From contig JANUWF010002008.1 in the NCBI GenBank assembly GCA_026120185.1, positions 783,501-847,500 on the forward strand: DNA of 64,000 nt, in the 5' to 3' direction. This DNA is from Voacanga thouarsii. Lineage: Eukaryota > Streptophyta > Magnoliopsida > Gentianales > Apocynaceae. The notes under the pieces were generated by a model, which saw only the letters and a list, made by a program, of their open reading frames with translations, was not told where the DNA came from and made no database searches. How positions within the stretch are numbered: the first letter of the stretch is position 1; each line of letters starts with the position of its first letter. The translations under genes were made by a program, and so were the position numbers. Below are positions 47,629 to 60,283 of this stretch, one piece after another.

Positions 47629-48219
47629 ATATCTCACTTGCACTGCAAATATTAATATAGCCCATATGTGCCTACATCTATGGCATCTAAGTGTTGTCGA
47701 AAAATATTTTCTACTAAAGGCTTGGTAAATAAATCCGCCAAATTGTTCTATGTCTTGTGGTTTCTAGATTCTTTACATCATGATACCACTCCAAAATTAT
47801 CACAATACATAATCAGTGGTCTGTCCACATGAGACATGACTCTAAGTTTTGTTAGACACTTTTAGAGCCAAACCACCTCTTTGGAAACTTTCGAAGCTAC
47901 CATGTACTCAACTTCTATGGTAGAATTATCAATACAAGATTACTTAATACACCTCTATGAAATTGCTCTTTCAGACAAAGTGCATGCATAACTACAAGTA
48001 GATTTTTATTTATCTTTATTCACCTAAAAATGTAAGTATATATATCCAACTAGAGCCAAGTAATCAGCTATATAAACAAGTACATAATCTCTCATTCACT
48101 TTAATAAATAATCTGCTCTACCAATGTTCCTTCCTAATGTTTAACTGGTATCTGCTAACCATACCTATAGCAAAGTAGATATTTGGCCTTGTGCAAAGTA
48201 TAGCATACATGAGACTTCC
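47629..48219 (-). pseudogene. copia RNase H remnant
   Basis: Reverse-complement translation in shifting frames gives STIEVEYMVASKVSKEVVWL, then MYCDNFGVVS, then ADLFTKPLVE and HLDAIDVGTYGL, matching the end of copia pol as in element 1. Multiple stops and frameshifts show strong decay. It is followed in the element's direction by the purine tract GTGCAAGTGAGAT and the LTR. Confidence 0.75.
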
Positions 48220-49092
48220 TATAAAATCCCACCCATGACCATCTTAGAATAGGGGAAGTGCATGCATTGCATATCATGAGCATAGGAAGTATTTGATGCA
48301 TTTAAATATGTTTCATTTGTGTTCTTGTGGCTTTGCTTGAGTAATTGAGTTATTTAGGGATTATAATACGTAGTTTTATTTTATGATGGTAGTGGACGAA
48401 TAGATGAGTAAGATGGGTGAGGTGAAGTGAGTTGATGAGAATAATAATGAATAAAAAAGTTGATATGGTTTAGTGGTTAGAGTGTAAAGTTTGGTTTTCT
48501 AACAACTTGAGTTCAATCTCATTATTAAAAAAATTATTTTTGTTTTCTACATTCCTTGGCTAGTTGGAACTCTAACAACCACCATTTGAAAATCTTTTTA
48601 CACTTCTTAAATTTTAGTAGTAATGTCTTTTGGAGGTTTGAATTTAAATTTCCTATTGTTACTATTCATATCCTAAGAAGTTTTGAATTAAAAATTGAAT
48701 TTCCTACTTTTATAATTCATGTCTTAACCCTTTTAAATTTAAACTTCCTTTTAGTTTGAATACTTTTACTTTTATGAGTTATGTCTTAAACTCCTTAAGC
48801 TAACTACTAGTTTTCAAAACTTCAGCCATATCTAGTTCATGGTGGCCAAAAGCTAGGAGGAAAGGGAGAGGAAAAAACCTTCATGAACTTAAATGGAAAA
48901 GGTTGAATAAATCTTGCCATTTGAATTTAAATCACCTTAATTTACTCCTAAAAATCCTTGCTAACAATTCCTTTAGTAATCAGCTGCCTCTTTTCTTGTG
49001 ATACACTTTTCTACTTACAACCCTTTGTCCGAAACTCCCTATAACCAAGCTGGAAATATTCCAATTTGGTAACTACCATTTGAATTTGAAAT
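48220..49092 (-). repeat. Gypsy-like LTR remnant, left part
   Basis: The segment begins TATAAAATCCCACCC, which mirrors the reverse complement of the terminus of the solo LTR at 38723. It then runs parallel to 62586 onward (shared landmarks near TTAGTGGTTAGAG and GAGTTCAA). I read it as the 3' end of a reverse-oriented gypsy LTR, with the CACTA element inserted into it at 49093. It has no coding content. Confidence 0.5.
48466..48520 (+). promoter_or_regulatory. tRNA-like A and B box pair, second copy
   Basis: TGGTTTAGTGGTTAGAG (A-box-like) at 48466-48482 and GAGTTCAATCTC (B-box-like, degraded) at 48509-48520. They hold the same position in the LTR as the pairs at 38411-38456 (opposite strand) and 62835-62890. 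Confidence 0.35.
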
Positions 49093-49440
49093 CTCTATAC
49101 AAAAAAAGGGGGCAAATATGACGGAAGCAAAAACGACGGTCTAAAAACCATCGTAATAGGTTAATTTATACGAGGGTTAACAAATTGTCGTATTAGTGGG
49201 GGTTTATACGACAATTAAACTATAACCATCATATTTTGTAACCAAATATGACGGTTTATCGAAACCGTTGTAATAGAGTAGGCCAAATACGATGGATTAT
49301 TGTAACCGTCATAATAGAGTAGACCAAATACGATGGTTTATTGTAACCGTTGTATCGTAATAAAGTAGGCCAAATACGACGGTTTATTGTAACCATTGCA
49401 ATAGAGTAGACTAAATACGACAGTTTATTATAACCGTCAT
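49093..49440 (+). repeat. Left terminal and subterminal repeats of the CACTA element
   Basis: After the degraded terminus there are many copies, in both orientations, of short units resembling AAATACGACGG and CCGTCGTATT-like variants, with CpG-to-TpG changes. In this superfamily such units bind the TNPA protein. The left end is more degraded than the right. Confidence 0.8.
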
Positions 49441-49770
49441 TTTTAATATAATTATAACAAAGCCCCTCAAAATTATTTTAAAATTTGATTATTTTCAAAT
49501 TTAGTCATAATACTATTGGTAATGAATACAATAAATTTAACGGCTGGATCGTTAATTTGATATCTTTATATTTGTAAATACTAAGATATCTTTATATTTT
49601 ATAGATATTACTGCACAAATGTGATAAAATAAAGTAAACTTGTTTTAACTTTATAAATATATGTATAATATATCCTTATTAGTTAGTGAGTATTAGATTA
49701 ATTTATTATATAATATAAATATTTTTTTAATTACAAACGTACATATGTGTGTGTACATATATATCTACAT

Positions 49771-50081
49771 ACCCAGGTAGAATATACTATCTCTTAATTA
49801 TTACATTCACTACAACAAAAATCTATTCTAGCTACACTTTTTTGATGTCATTAATTAAAAGTATCCCTATAATAAAGAGATTCTCGATGCTTAGAATGAA
49901 ATGTTGACAAATAAAACATATCCCGTCATTTTTTAATTAAAGCGTCGGCATATTATATATTCTTCTGACATTAATAAAAATATTTCCGACACTCTTAATT
50001 GCTTCCTCCTCCTGATTATTTGGGTGATTATCTTGTTTAATTTTACCTAGGTAGAGTATACTATCTCTTGACTATTACATT
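49771..50081 (+). repeat. 237-bp segment starting CACTACAAC between two 37-bp direct repeats
   Basis: The 37 bp at 49771-49807 recurs at 50045-50081 with about five mismatches (both contain AGGTAGA/GTATACTATCTCTT). The DNA between begins exactly with CACTACAACAAAAAT, a plausible small CACTA-type end, but no inverted copy was found at the other side. It may be a fragment of a second element nested in the first. Confidence 0.45.
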
Positions 50082-50160
50082 TAATTACATATATAGACAT
50101 TTTATCTATAATTTTTATTGTAAAAGTAAACTTTATATAATTTTATTTGTCACATTAGTA

Positions 50161-50200
<40 letters not shown>

Positions 50201-50675
50201 ATATGTATATATAAATAAAAAAATAAAAATCATTTTTTAAAAAAAATTAAGATTGTAACTTATTAAGATGGCCAATCATTAGCCATCGTATTAAATGCAT
50301 TTAATACGACGGTTAATATTATATGTGTATATAACATATATAATCACCTTATAAATGTTTTAAGTATGCATTTATTTACCATTTTTCAAAAAGAGTATTA
50401 TTTTAAGTTTTTTAACGAAAAATTGATATAATGTTATTTATAAAGTACATATAATTTATTATTCACTCTAATTAAATTACGTCGTTTAAAAAATTATACT
50501 TAAAAATGCGCTTGGATCTATTATCAAATGAGAAAATCAACTCACATTGGCAGAATCTATTAATTTAGCAGAGAGAAATCCATGCAAAAGGTTGGATTTT
50601 TCCTCTTTCTTACCTTAGAGTTAATTTTATCTCTCTTGTGCACACCTATAACTAGCTAGAAGCTTACAAATCAAT

Positions 50676-52060
50676 AAAGCCAAGATTATGATTACATAAA
50701 CAAATTTTTTCTCTCAGGTGAGAATTGCTACTGTCTTTTTCCACCCACTTTGATGATAAAGCAAAAGGCAAGAGAAAAGCAAAGAAAGAAAAGAAAAAAA
50801 AATAAAGAAAGAAAGGAAAAGAAAAGAGAAAGCTACTCTAATAAAGAAAGGAAAGAAAGAGAGACAAAGGTTCTCAAATAAATCTTATGCACATTGTCTC
50901 TAGTGAATATGTTACCGGGAGTACTCCAATTAGAAAAAAAAAAAAAATCCTCACTTTCCCTAGCCATTTTAATTTTAAGTTAAGAATTTGAGTTTGCGTT
51001 TTTCTTTAAAAGGAAAAGGATTGATTGAAATAGAAATTTAAGACAAAAACAGATGAAATTAAAAAACAATATTTACCAAACAAGATATATTTGTATATTT
51101 TACACGCAAACATGAAAAATAGAGGAGCTATTTGGTTCACATCAAAGAATGAGAAAGGTAATAGAAATGATAGAACTTACTATAACAAGAACTTTGAACA
51201 AATCCTTTATTCATATTTGCTTTATCAATTTAATGGAAATGAAAATCAATAAAATTTAAGATTTATCTTTTTGTGCTGATATAGAATTAGAAATTTAGAA
51301 TTGAGGGATAATCTATAAGAAAGGATATTTTAGAGGACAATATAATAAAATTTAATTTAGTAAAGTAAAAAGTAGAATTGTAAAAGATATTTCTTAAAAA
51401 ATATAAATTTTCTATAAGGAAAATTTTCTTATTTGGTCTAAGGACGAACACCATCTTCCATCCCTCTAGTTCTTTATCTACTTCCATGATTGTTTAATTA
51501 ATATATTATAAGTTTGGAATAAAATAAATAAAATTTCTTTTAATTTTTTAGCATAAAATATCCACAATGATATTTATAATGTCATGGATGTGAATTTTAT
51601 ATTTTTGATTGAGTAATTGAAAAAAAAGGTAAATGCAAATTTATTTTATTTTTAAAGTTTAAAAAAGAATATCAATACAAAATTGGCTAAGAGAGTTATG
51701 AATTAAAAATTTAAAAAACTTATAAAACAAATCATAAAAAACCAAAAAAATTTCTTTGAATATCATTTTTACGATGTCTTCCCCACCCCATTCCCCCCCC
51801 CCTAAAAAAATCCCCTCGGAAACTAATTATGATTACATAATCATAATCTTAGCTGATGAAAGCCAAGATTATGATTACATAAACAAATTTTATCTCTCGA
51901 GTGAGAATTGCTATTGCCTTTTTCCACCCACTTTGATGATAAAGCCAAAGGCAAGAGAAAAGAAAAGAAAGGAAAGAAAAACAATAAAGAAAGAAAGGAA
52001 AAGAAAAGAGAAAGCTACTCTAATAAAGAAAAGAGAGAAAGACAGACAAAGGTTCTTAAA
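50676..52060 (+). repeat. Pair of roughly 200-bp direct repeats inside the CACTA element
   Basis: 50676-50878 and 51858-52060 match closely: both begin AAGCCAAGATTATGATTAC, contain TTTTTCCACCCACTTTGATG, and end in a purine-rich AAAGAAAGGAAAAGAAAAG and GACAAAGGTTCT tract. They lie about 1.2 kb apart with AT-rich DNA between. They do not start TG and end CA, so they are not LTRs. The lysine-rich open frames they generate are by-products. Confidence 0.75.
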
Positions 52061-54050
52061 ACCCCATGATTCAAAATTCCTCTCTCCAACCACCACCATC
52101 TTCTTCTTCATGAACTGATAACTAGGAGCAGCTTCCCAAGTCATGGATTTGTAGGCAATGAATTATTATCTGTGAATTTGTGTTCTAGCTCAATAAATGT
52201 AAATTGTTTAACTTGTGTTGTTATTTCCTTGTGAAGGCATGTTTCTTTGTTGTTAGATCAGAGATTCAAAACTCATGATCGCTGCTTCTTCATATGTCAA
52301 TCTGTGAGTACGCTAATTCACTTTTATTTGCTAAATGTAATGATGGGATTTGTGTATATGTCATGTGCCATATGATGTGCAAACCCCATTATATTCATAA
52401 TTGTAACCTTCTCATGATTTTAAATTTTCATATAACCAGTCTTCTACTGAAGATCCATTAGATGGTATTGCAATTTATTATTAACCCGTTTGCACCACTC
52501 TTCTCAAACAACGGTGAACCTCTAGCATAAGTTCTGTGATAAACTTGTGGAGTTACTTTCTTAAGATATTTTTCTCTTCAAATGGGACTGAAGACAAAGT
52601 TCTTGAGTACTATGAATTATTGCAATAGGAATGTCGTCAGTATCCTATGAGATGATGAAGTTGAACACTTTGTAAGGATAATTTTAGCCCTTGAGGAGGA
52701 ACTATCTCGATGCCAATTTCAATCCTTTTGGCCTAAAAAACGAGAATGAGATTCCACTTCTAGTTTTCCCACTGTGATAATTCCTTTTTTCTCAACTAAA
52801 TGGCATTTACACTTCTTTTGCAAAAATGCCCTTTTTTGGACTTATTAAGAAACCATTTGGAGTTCAAGGGATAATTTTTTTGTAAACTATACACGAAAAA
52901 AGAAAAAGAACTCCAATACTTAAATGCTGAATGATAAAATCTCAATTTTTGAGGGATGGAGGGATTATTATGTTTTGTTGGGAAATATGAAGTCACATAT
53001 ATTTTTCGTAATAAGCTGGTTAAATAATACATCTCAAACGCATGGTCATAGTTTGATTGTGCATGAATGTTGAGGAGTTGAAGATATAATGTTTTAAATA
53101 GAAAGTATGAAATATGTATTAATTAATTTAAACTTAACAGCCAAAAATGGTAGACATTTGTCTTTATGGATCCTACAATGGGCCCTCTATATATGGAGTA
53201 AGATGCTAAAACATTCTCCAATTGTTGTATCCTTTTAAAGAATATATTTAATATTATCTCGTTTCACACGGAGGAAGAGGAAGTGGGAGATGATAGGTGG
53301 AGGGAGGGAAGAGGGGAGGGAGGACTGAGAAGAGAAAAAGACAAGAAGGAAGAGGAAAAGATGATATGCCTTTATTCTTTGTTTCTTTTTGGTTTTATTC
53401 TTAGTTTAACATGTCCCTTTAATAATTAAGTAGCATTTGATATGTGTCACAGGTTAAAGATACATTTGTTTGTTTAACCATCCAGAAGAGCATTAGTAAG
53501 GTAAGAAAATCATTTTTATATTTAATTACGGGATCTCTGTGAGTGATGGGTGATCACTTCTCTTGAGTAATAGGTGATTACCCTTAAACTAGATTTATAC
53601 TATATATTGTTGGTTGAATTGCATAATTGTGTATTTTGAGATGGCCTAGTGCCCGAAAAATTGTCAATTTATAGAGGAAGCTCTATCAAAATTTTTGACA
53701 CTTTCAACTTTATATGCCATGTTAGGTTAAATGAAAGATGTGAATGTTCATAAAGGGAATTGTCCATAATTTGTGACTAATTTTCCTAGAGCCTTTCAAT
53801 AACAAGGTTTATAAATCTTTGTGTGTTTTTTTTTTTTTTTTGTTGAGAATATGGTCTCTCTGAATTAGAAATTATTGAGGACTTTAGGAAATAACATTTT
53901 CTCCAATAAATTGACACACATCCATTATTTATTTTCTCTTGGAAAATATTGTCAATTTATAGGGAAAACTTTGTCAAAATTTTTACTAATAATTCTTACA
54001 CATCCTGTTATCTAATTACATTTCCAATTATTGTTATAGAAATAAAGGAA
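52061..54050 (+). other. Non-coding CACTA interior upstream of TNPD
   Basis: AT-rich DNA with a purine-rich tract at 53268-53365. A stretch around 52570-52720 shows codon-like texture interrupted by stops but no domain I can name. It may be leader or a captured scrap. Nothing else was recognised. Confidence 0.4.
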
Positions 54051-54052
54051 TA

Positions 54053-57000
54053 GACCGATCATGGATTAACATAAAGGACCATTTAGGTGACGAATATAAT
54101 AAGGGTTTGCATACCTTTATAGAATTTACATTGAGAGACAAACATAATAGAGCTAAAATCTAATGTCCATGTATGAAGTGTTAGAATAGGTACTTTTATA
54201 ATGCAATAGAAATCAAACAACATTGTCAAATGTGGGGTTTCATGCGTTGGTACAAAAAATGGAGCGCTCATGGAGAAACATACGTACCTTCTAGCAGTAC
54301 AAATATTAATATTTCTTCACTAGACAATGTACAAAAGGATGATATAGTTGGGCTGGTTCAAGATGCTGTTGGGATAAATGAGAACTTGAATGCAAATGAA
54401 GAACCTGAAGATTTGAGAGAGATAATTAAACTATTAGAAGAGGTGAATGTGGAGTTGTATCTAAGTTGTACCAAAATTTCTTCTTTGTCATTTATCATGA
54501 GATTGTTACACTTGAAAGTACTCAATGGGTGGTCGAATAAGTCCGTTGACACGCAACTTGAGCTTTTAACAAATGCTTTCAATGAGATGGACCTGAAGAT
54601 TGCTAAAAATTACTATAAGGCTAGTAAGATTACGAATGTGCTAGGAATGGAATGTAAAGTATGGGATACTTGTCCAAATAATTGTATGATATATAGGGGA
54701 AAATGAGGTAATTATTCATTGTAGGGTGTATAACGCTCCAAGGTATAAAAAAGGGTAGTACCGTTGCATGTACGTGTGCTAGGTATTTTCCGTTATCTCT
54801 AAGGTTGAAGTGATTATTCATGTCTCGCAAAACTACTTCTCTTATGAGGTGGCATGAAGAAGGTTGTGTGAAAATGGAGTCTATAGGCACCCAACTGATT
54901 CAAGGGCCTAGAGAAAGTTTGGTGAATTGCATCTAGAATTTGTAGGGGATTATCGGAATATAAGGCTTGATCTGGCCTTAGGTGGATTTTGTCCATTTTC
55001 AAATATTCACATACCATATAGTACTGGGCCTGTTGTCTTAATACCGTACAATTTGCCACCTTGGCTATGAATGAAGTAACCATATTTTATATTGTCAACT
55101 ATTATTGATGGGCCTAAGAGTCCGAGGAACAAGATTGATGCTTTTATGCAACCATTGATCGAAGAGTTGAAAGAATTATGACGTGACAGTGTGATGACAT
55201 ATGATGCAGAAGCAAAAGAGATGTTTCATTTGTGTAAAGCTGTTATGTGGACTATAAGTGGTTTTTCTGCTTATGGAAATCTGTCTAGTTATAGTGCTCA
55301 CACTGAGAGAGTTTTTCCGATTTGCAGTGTCAATTGCTTAGCTTACCGCTTTCCTAATGAAGGTAAATATTACTTCTTACACCATCATAGATTTCTTGAC
55401 TAGTCACCTAAGCTCCATAGGGATAAATTGTCTTTCTATGGTGGAATGGAAACATGACAAGCACCAACAAGGTGCACGAGGGCTAAAATATTGACACAAC
55501 TTGGGGGTTGTTTAACAGAATATAAAGTAGATGATGTGAAAATCAGAATCCAGCCTGATTATGAATGAAAGTTTGGCATAAATTCGTTCAATTGGAAGAA
55601 GAAAAGTATATTTTGGGAGTTGCCATATTAGGAAAGCAATTTGATGAGGCACAATCTTGGTCCGATGCATATAGAGAAATTTTTTTCGAACAATCTATTG
55701 TATACAATATTAGATGATAGTAGTTCTTTGAAAGATAACTTGAAAGCTCGTAAGGACTTGCAAATTATGAATATTAGAAAGTCTTTACACCCCATTTTAA
55801 AGCCTTCCAGAACTGGATATAGTTTGCCACTAGCTCCTTATACAATGAGTAAGTCTGAAGTTAAAATTTTCTTGATAGTTTTGAAAGAATTGAGAGTTCT
55901 TGATGGCTACTGTTCTAATATTTCTCGATGGGTAAACATGAGAAGAAAGACTTTGGGAGATTTGAAAAGTCATGATTCTTACATCTTACTCCAACAATTA
56001 ATCTCATTAGCTGCTCGCACAACTTTGCCAAGGAATGTTGTACAATTATTGATTGAGATTGCTTCATGTTTTAGACAGTTGTGTTCGAAGGTTAACAAGG
56101 AGAGACATCTTGAGCAGCTTCAAGACCAATTTGCAATTACAATATGTCTTATTGAGAAGACTTTCATCATAAGTTTCTTTGACATAATGGAACATTTACC
56201 GATACATTTGGCAAAAGATGCATTGTTAGCTGGCTCAGTACAATGTCAATGGATGTTTCAAGTTGAAAGGTACTTAAAAACACTAAAGTGTTACGTACGT
56301 AATCGTGCTCGACCGGAAGGTTCGATTGCCAGTGGGTATTTAATGGAGGTATGTATGACATTTGTGTCAAGATATCTAGATGATGTTGAGAGTAAAGAGG
56401 ATAGGCCACCGAGATACGTTGATGATGACTATGAGATGGGTAAATCAATTGGAAAGGGAACTAATGTAATATTTGATCATACTACCTTGATGCAAGCACA
56501 CCGGTGGATTCTAGCCAACTCCGACATTCTTAAACCATATAGAGAGTTAGTTTTCTTTTCAATTGCTTATATATAATTTTATGCATTTATGTGTATATAT
56601 GATCATATTAAACTCTCACATGTGACATATACAGCTTTCATATGTCCGTTATAAATAGAGAGTATCTGAGAGCTCGGTTACATGACAAACAACGTATTCA
56701 CTCTCAAACGTTTCACACTTGGCTCAAGTGTTATATAAGTTATGCTTCCATGTGAAAAATGCTAAACAATTATTTCAAACATATTAAGTTGGTGGAACTT
56801 ATATTATTATTGCCCGTGTGCTTCATCCATCTCTCTATATTATTGAAGTTAGAAAGCTTGCTAGTGGTCCTTTCAATCAAGGAAAGCGCTATAATGCATG
56901 CAACGTGAATAGGTTTCGATTTTGTACAATAACCTACGAGGCTAATATGTCTACTCAGAATTCTAGAGTTATATGTAGAGCTAACACTATGAGTTACGCT

Positions 57001-57459
57001 AGCCTACGAGATAGGAATCCCGTAGCAGGTGGTGTCAACTACTATGGGGTGCTTACTTATATCATCATGATCCGATATTGTAATCAGTTGAAATTTTGAT
57101 TATTTAAATATGATTGGGTCGATGTGTATCGGGGTGTCAAAGTTGACGACCTCAAATTCATTTTGGTGAATCTTGAGTGTTTGTTGTACTGGAAAAATAG
57201 AGAGATGGATGAGCTGTTCATACTAGCAAATCAAGCAGAGCAAGTTTGGTATTCTCATTATCCTAGAGAGAGAAACTGGTGTGTGGTAATGTTAATGATG
57301 AGAAGAGATAACTTCGACGTGTACTTAAGAGACCATGACATAGAAATGTTTCCAGCACAACAATTAGATTCTCGTCTTGTTTCACGTGAAGTAGATGCCG
57401 TATGGGTTAGGGGTGATATTTCTGGGGAGGAAATGGATTTAGCCGGTAAAAGGACATAA
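54053..57459 (+). pseudogene. CACTA TNPD-like transposase remnant
   Basis: Pieces follow the standard plant En/Spm order. First comes the transposase-associated N-terminal domain (54053-54260) with SWINIKDHLGDEY and CPCMKC, followed by GFMRWYKKWSAHGE. Then the tnp2 transposase region (about 54830-55610), with ALGGFCPFSN, MTYDAEAKEMF and AVMWTISGFSAYGNL. Then a long open DUF4218-like part (55641-56576) containing LPRNVVQLLIEI and ARPEGSIASGYL. Last comes a DUF4216-like part (57080-57459) with LVNLECL and FILANQAEQVWY. Stops and frameshifts are frequent in the tnp2 core, so no functional transposase can be made. TNPD would cut the element at its ends. Confidence 0.85.
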
Positions 57460-57639
57460 GCAGTGACATAAATGTATTTTATATATTTTTCAAGTGATTT
57501 GTACATATTTATTTGATTAAATTTATGTTTCTACATTTTTTTTATAATTTGAATAAATCCATGAACTTATCTATAATTATTAATGTCATGTTTATTTTTT
57601 ACGCTTTGCAGATGGTGAACAAATGACTTTGGCGTGCAT

Positions 57640-59452
57640 CGATGCAAGATGCTATAGCAGTGTCAGGGGCTAGTTCTTCACAGGTGGCAGAGAGATCTAC
57701 TAGCATAGTAGCTACAGTTACTTCTAGTGATAGTCCTAATACAATAGTTCGTGCAGCTACTTCTAGTGCAGGTCCTAGTAGCACCCCATCTGCAGTTACT
57801 TTTAGTGTAGCTCCGTCTACAACAGTACCTACTTCTTCAGGACCTAGCGCCTCAGGTTTGTGTTAATTTATTATTTTTTTAGTTCTATACATATAATGCT
57901 ATTGATTAATTTTTACATATCAGTATTTGGTAACTATTTAAATTGTTATTTCTAGGTTCTTCATCCAGAGCTGGTCGAGAGGGGAGTGGAAAGTTACCTC
58001 CCGGGTAGGTTGAACCAAGCTTTAGGAAGTATGAGGTTAGAATTAACTAGCACGGAGGACTTATAGGGGTGGATGCTTCTTGCTTCAGTTCCGTAGTGGG
58101 TTGTTTTGCACGAATGAGCAATAAAATTTCTTTGAATTATAGGGATTGATTGATATTCTGTACCTCAAAGAATGAAGAATTCTGTGTGGGAAGAAATACA
58201 GGTAAATAAATTTCTTACTAACTCTGAGAAAAGCCTCCCCAATTAAAAGTTCAGTTTGTTAACAATTTATATTTTATATAATCACTTATGTGTTTAACAC
58301 ATGTAAGGACAACACAACTATGCCACCTGAGGGACGTACTGTCACAATGAAGATGCTTTGTGTAGACTAGAAAGACTACAAATTCAAGCTCAAGCATAGA
58401 TACTATATTCCTTTCCAGCATACCACGAAGCTTATTACTTGTGGAGATAGAAGGGTCGACGAAGATCAGTGGAGGATGTTGGCTAATTATTGGCGTTTAG
58501 AGGATGAGCAGGTCATATAATTAACTCTATTAGACTTTTTATATTGTGAAGTTGTTTACGTATATAAGATGGTTATGGTGTGTTTTTGTTACATATTAGC
58601 TACGTTGTTAATTCACAGTCAGAGGCTGTGCAGAGTAGCCAAAATCAATCACATATTACATATCCACTAACCACAGGAAGGATTTCACATTCTGTAATAC
58701 TTGATCAGGTATTAAGATTATCGTGTATGCCATTTTCTTGTTTTAATTAGTAGATTGTAAAAAAATTCTTATTTTTATAAATATTATCTAATAATTAACT
58801 GTTGTTCATGTTTGCAGAGGGCCTCACAAGGTTAGTCGATGTCATAGTATGATATGTTTCTTGCGACACGAAGGTGGCGTGGTCAGCAAGTTGCTGGTTT
58901 GACTGCTGATACGATTGTAAGGCATATTTAATGCTTTACTTTACTGAATTGTTAAAATATGACAAAATGAATATGTTAACTTTAATATTAACTTAATATA
59001 TATGTTATTTCTTAATTTTGTAGGAGCGATTAGAGGTGGAGTGGCAAGCACTTCCTGACTTTGAGCGCACTGAGGAGGCGAAGGATCAAATTTTTTAGCG
59101 CATGTTCGGTCCTAACATGAGGGGTCGTGTTAGATGTTAGGGAAAAATACCAACACCAACCGTAGTTAGACATTCATCTAGCTATTCTATTAAGGTTGAG
59201 GAGGCTATCAGAGTGTAGATTGAGACACGTATCTAGGCTATGCAAGTCAAGATGGAGGCACGTGTAGAGGCTATGCAAGCCGAGATGGAGGTACGTTTGG
59301 AATTAGCTCTATCCTGTAGAGCTGAAATAGGTGCATTTGTCACAGCTCCTAGACCTCCATCTAGTGCCTCTACGGCCTCTCGCGGTGTTAGTTCTACATC
59401 TCGTCCCTATGGACAACCTCAAGCTCCTGATGATAATGCTGTTGGTGATTAG
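57640..59452 (+). pseudogene. CACTA TNPA-like (Transposase_24 type) remnant
   Basis: A serine, threonine and alanine rich N-terminal stretch (57642-57866) is followed, in exon-like pieces separated by AT-rich introns, by GREGSGKLPPG near 57975 and YRDW near 58140. YKFKLKHRYYIPFQ and QWRMLANYW (58378-58500) correspond to the conserved Transposase_24 region. A later piece has SQYDMFLATRRW, then an acidic and methionine-rich heptad stretch (59239-59310) likely to form a coiled coil, ending with a proline-serine tail. Stops occur in several pieces. In the family this protein binds the subterminal repeats and assists excision. Confidence 0.75.
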
Positions 59453-59729
59453 CATGATTGAGTCTTTTTTTTTCGCTATTGTTGTGTATGAGTAGTATTT
59501 AAGATTGATATATTTTATTTCCTACTTTTTCTATATGTACTATTACTTTGACTTGTACATATTTTAGTTTCATTTCGGTTTGTTTGTAGTTTGATTAATG
59601 TTGGCTTTGCTAATGAGTTTTTTCTTCGATTTTAGTTGTAATTGTGTTGAACTTTTGGCTTGGTTAGGTTTAATTTACAGGTGGTAGATGCTCAAATAAA
59701 CAAATTATGAAAAGGGGGAGAGGAATCTA

Positions 59730-60283
59730 AAAACGACGGACTTATGGTCGCAATTGCTAAGTATTTGTGATGGTTATGACCGTCGTAGTTAACTGTCGCA
59801 AATAGTAATTAATTGCGACGGTAGTAATTATGACAGTTGTCAACCGTCGCAATTGCTAAGCATTTGTGACAGTTACAACCGTTGTAATTACTATCGTCGC
59901 AAGATTTATTGCCACGGTTGTAATTACGATAGCTGGATACCATCGCAAATACTCAGTAATTGTGACGGTTAGGTCCATCGCAATTAATAAGCATTTGCGA
60001 CGGTTTAAAACCGTCGTATTTACGAAATAATTGCGACGGTTTTTTCACAAAATACGATGGTTCACAGAATCTCAGCCCGGGTGAGTAATTGCGACACTTT
60101 TCCCTGACCGTCGTATTTACACTGTCGCATTAGATAAATACGATGATTTTTTGGTCTTTTTAAATCAAAACGACGGCATTATATACGACGGACGATTTGA
60201 CTGTCTTTTATAGCAAAAACGACAGTATTTTCTCAAATACGACAATTTTCTGGCCGTCATATTTGCCTGAATTTTTAGTAGTG
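59730..60283 (+). repeat. Right subterminal and terminal repeats of the CACTA element
   Basis: A dense array of GCGACGG, AATTGCGACGGT and AAATACGACGG units in both orientations ends at GTAGTG (60278-60283), the reverse of CACTAC. It is better preserved than the left array. Confidence 0.88.

Larger units (their letters stand above)
45949..48219 (-). mobile_element. 3' part of a reverse-oriented copia element
   Basis: On the minus strand this comprises decayed RT-end and RNase H sequence (48219-47645), a purine tract, and an LTR (47628-45949). The LTR begins TGTTAGAAATATGCCC and appears to end in ACAATAGCA, 1680 bp, related to but well diverged from the element-1 LTR. The rest of the element beyond 48219 is missing, replaced by a gypsy-like LTR. 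No partner LTR in the same orientation is in the window, so the target duplication cannot be checked. Confidence 0.75.
49093..60283 (+). mobile_element. CACTA (En/Spm) DNA transposon, decayed
   Basis: The right end, read in reverse, is CACTACTAAAAATTCAGG then CAAATATGACGG. The left end is a degraded CTCTATACAAAAAAAGGG then GGCAAATATGACGG. Dense subterminal repeats built on AATACGACGG or its variants fill about 49105-49440 and 59730-60260. The interior contains remnants of a TNPD-like transposase (54053-57459) and a TNPA-like gene (57640-59452). At about 11.2 kb this matches an originally autonomous CACTA element. The 3-bp flanks (AAT and AGA) do not match, so the exact left end may be off by a few bases or the target duplication has mutated. 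Confidence 0.88.

Noticed and set aside
50676..52060. The 200-bp direct repeats as LTRs of a small retrotransposon
   Set aside because: They lack TG and CA ends, a primer binding site, a purine tract just before the second copy and a target duplication.
51756..52118. 120-codon frame rich in lysine and arginine
   Set aside because: Its second half is the purine-rich end of the CACTA direct repeat; the composition explains the frame.
49105..60260. Arrays of short regular units considered as a CRISPR-like array
   Set aside because: The units are variable, occur in both orientations and sit at the two ends of a CACTA element, which explains them as subterminal transposase-binding repeats.
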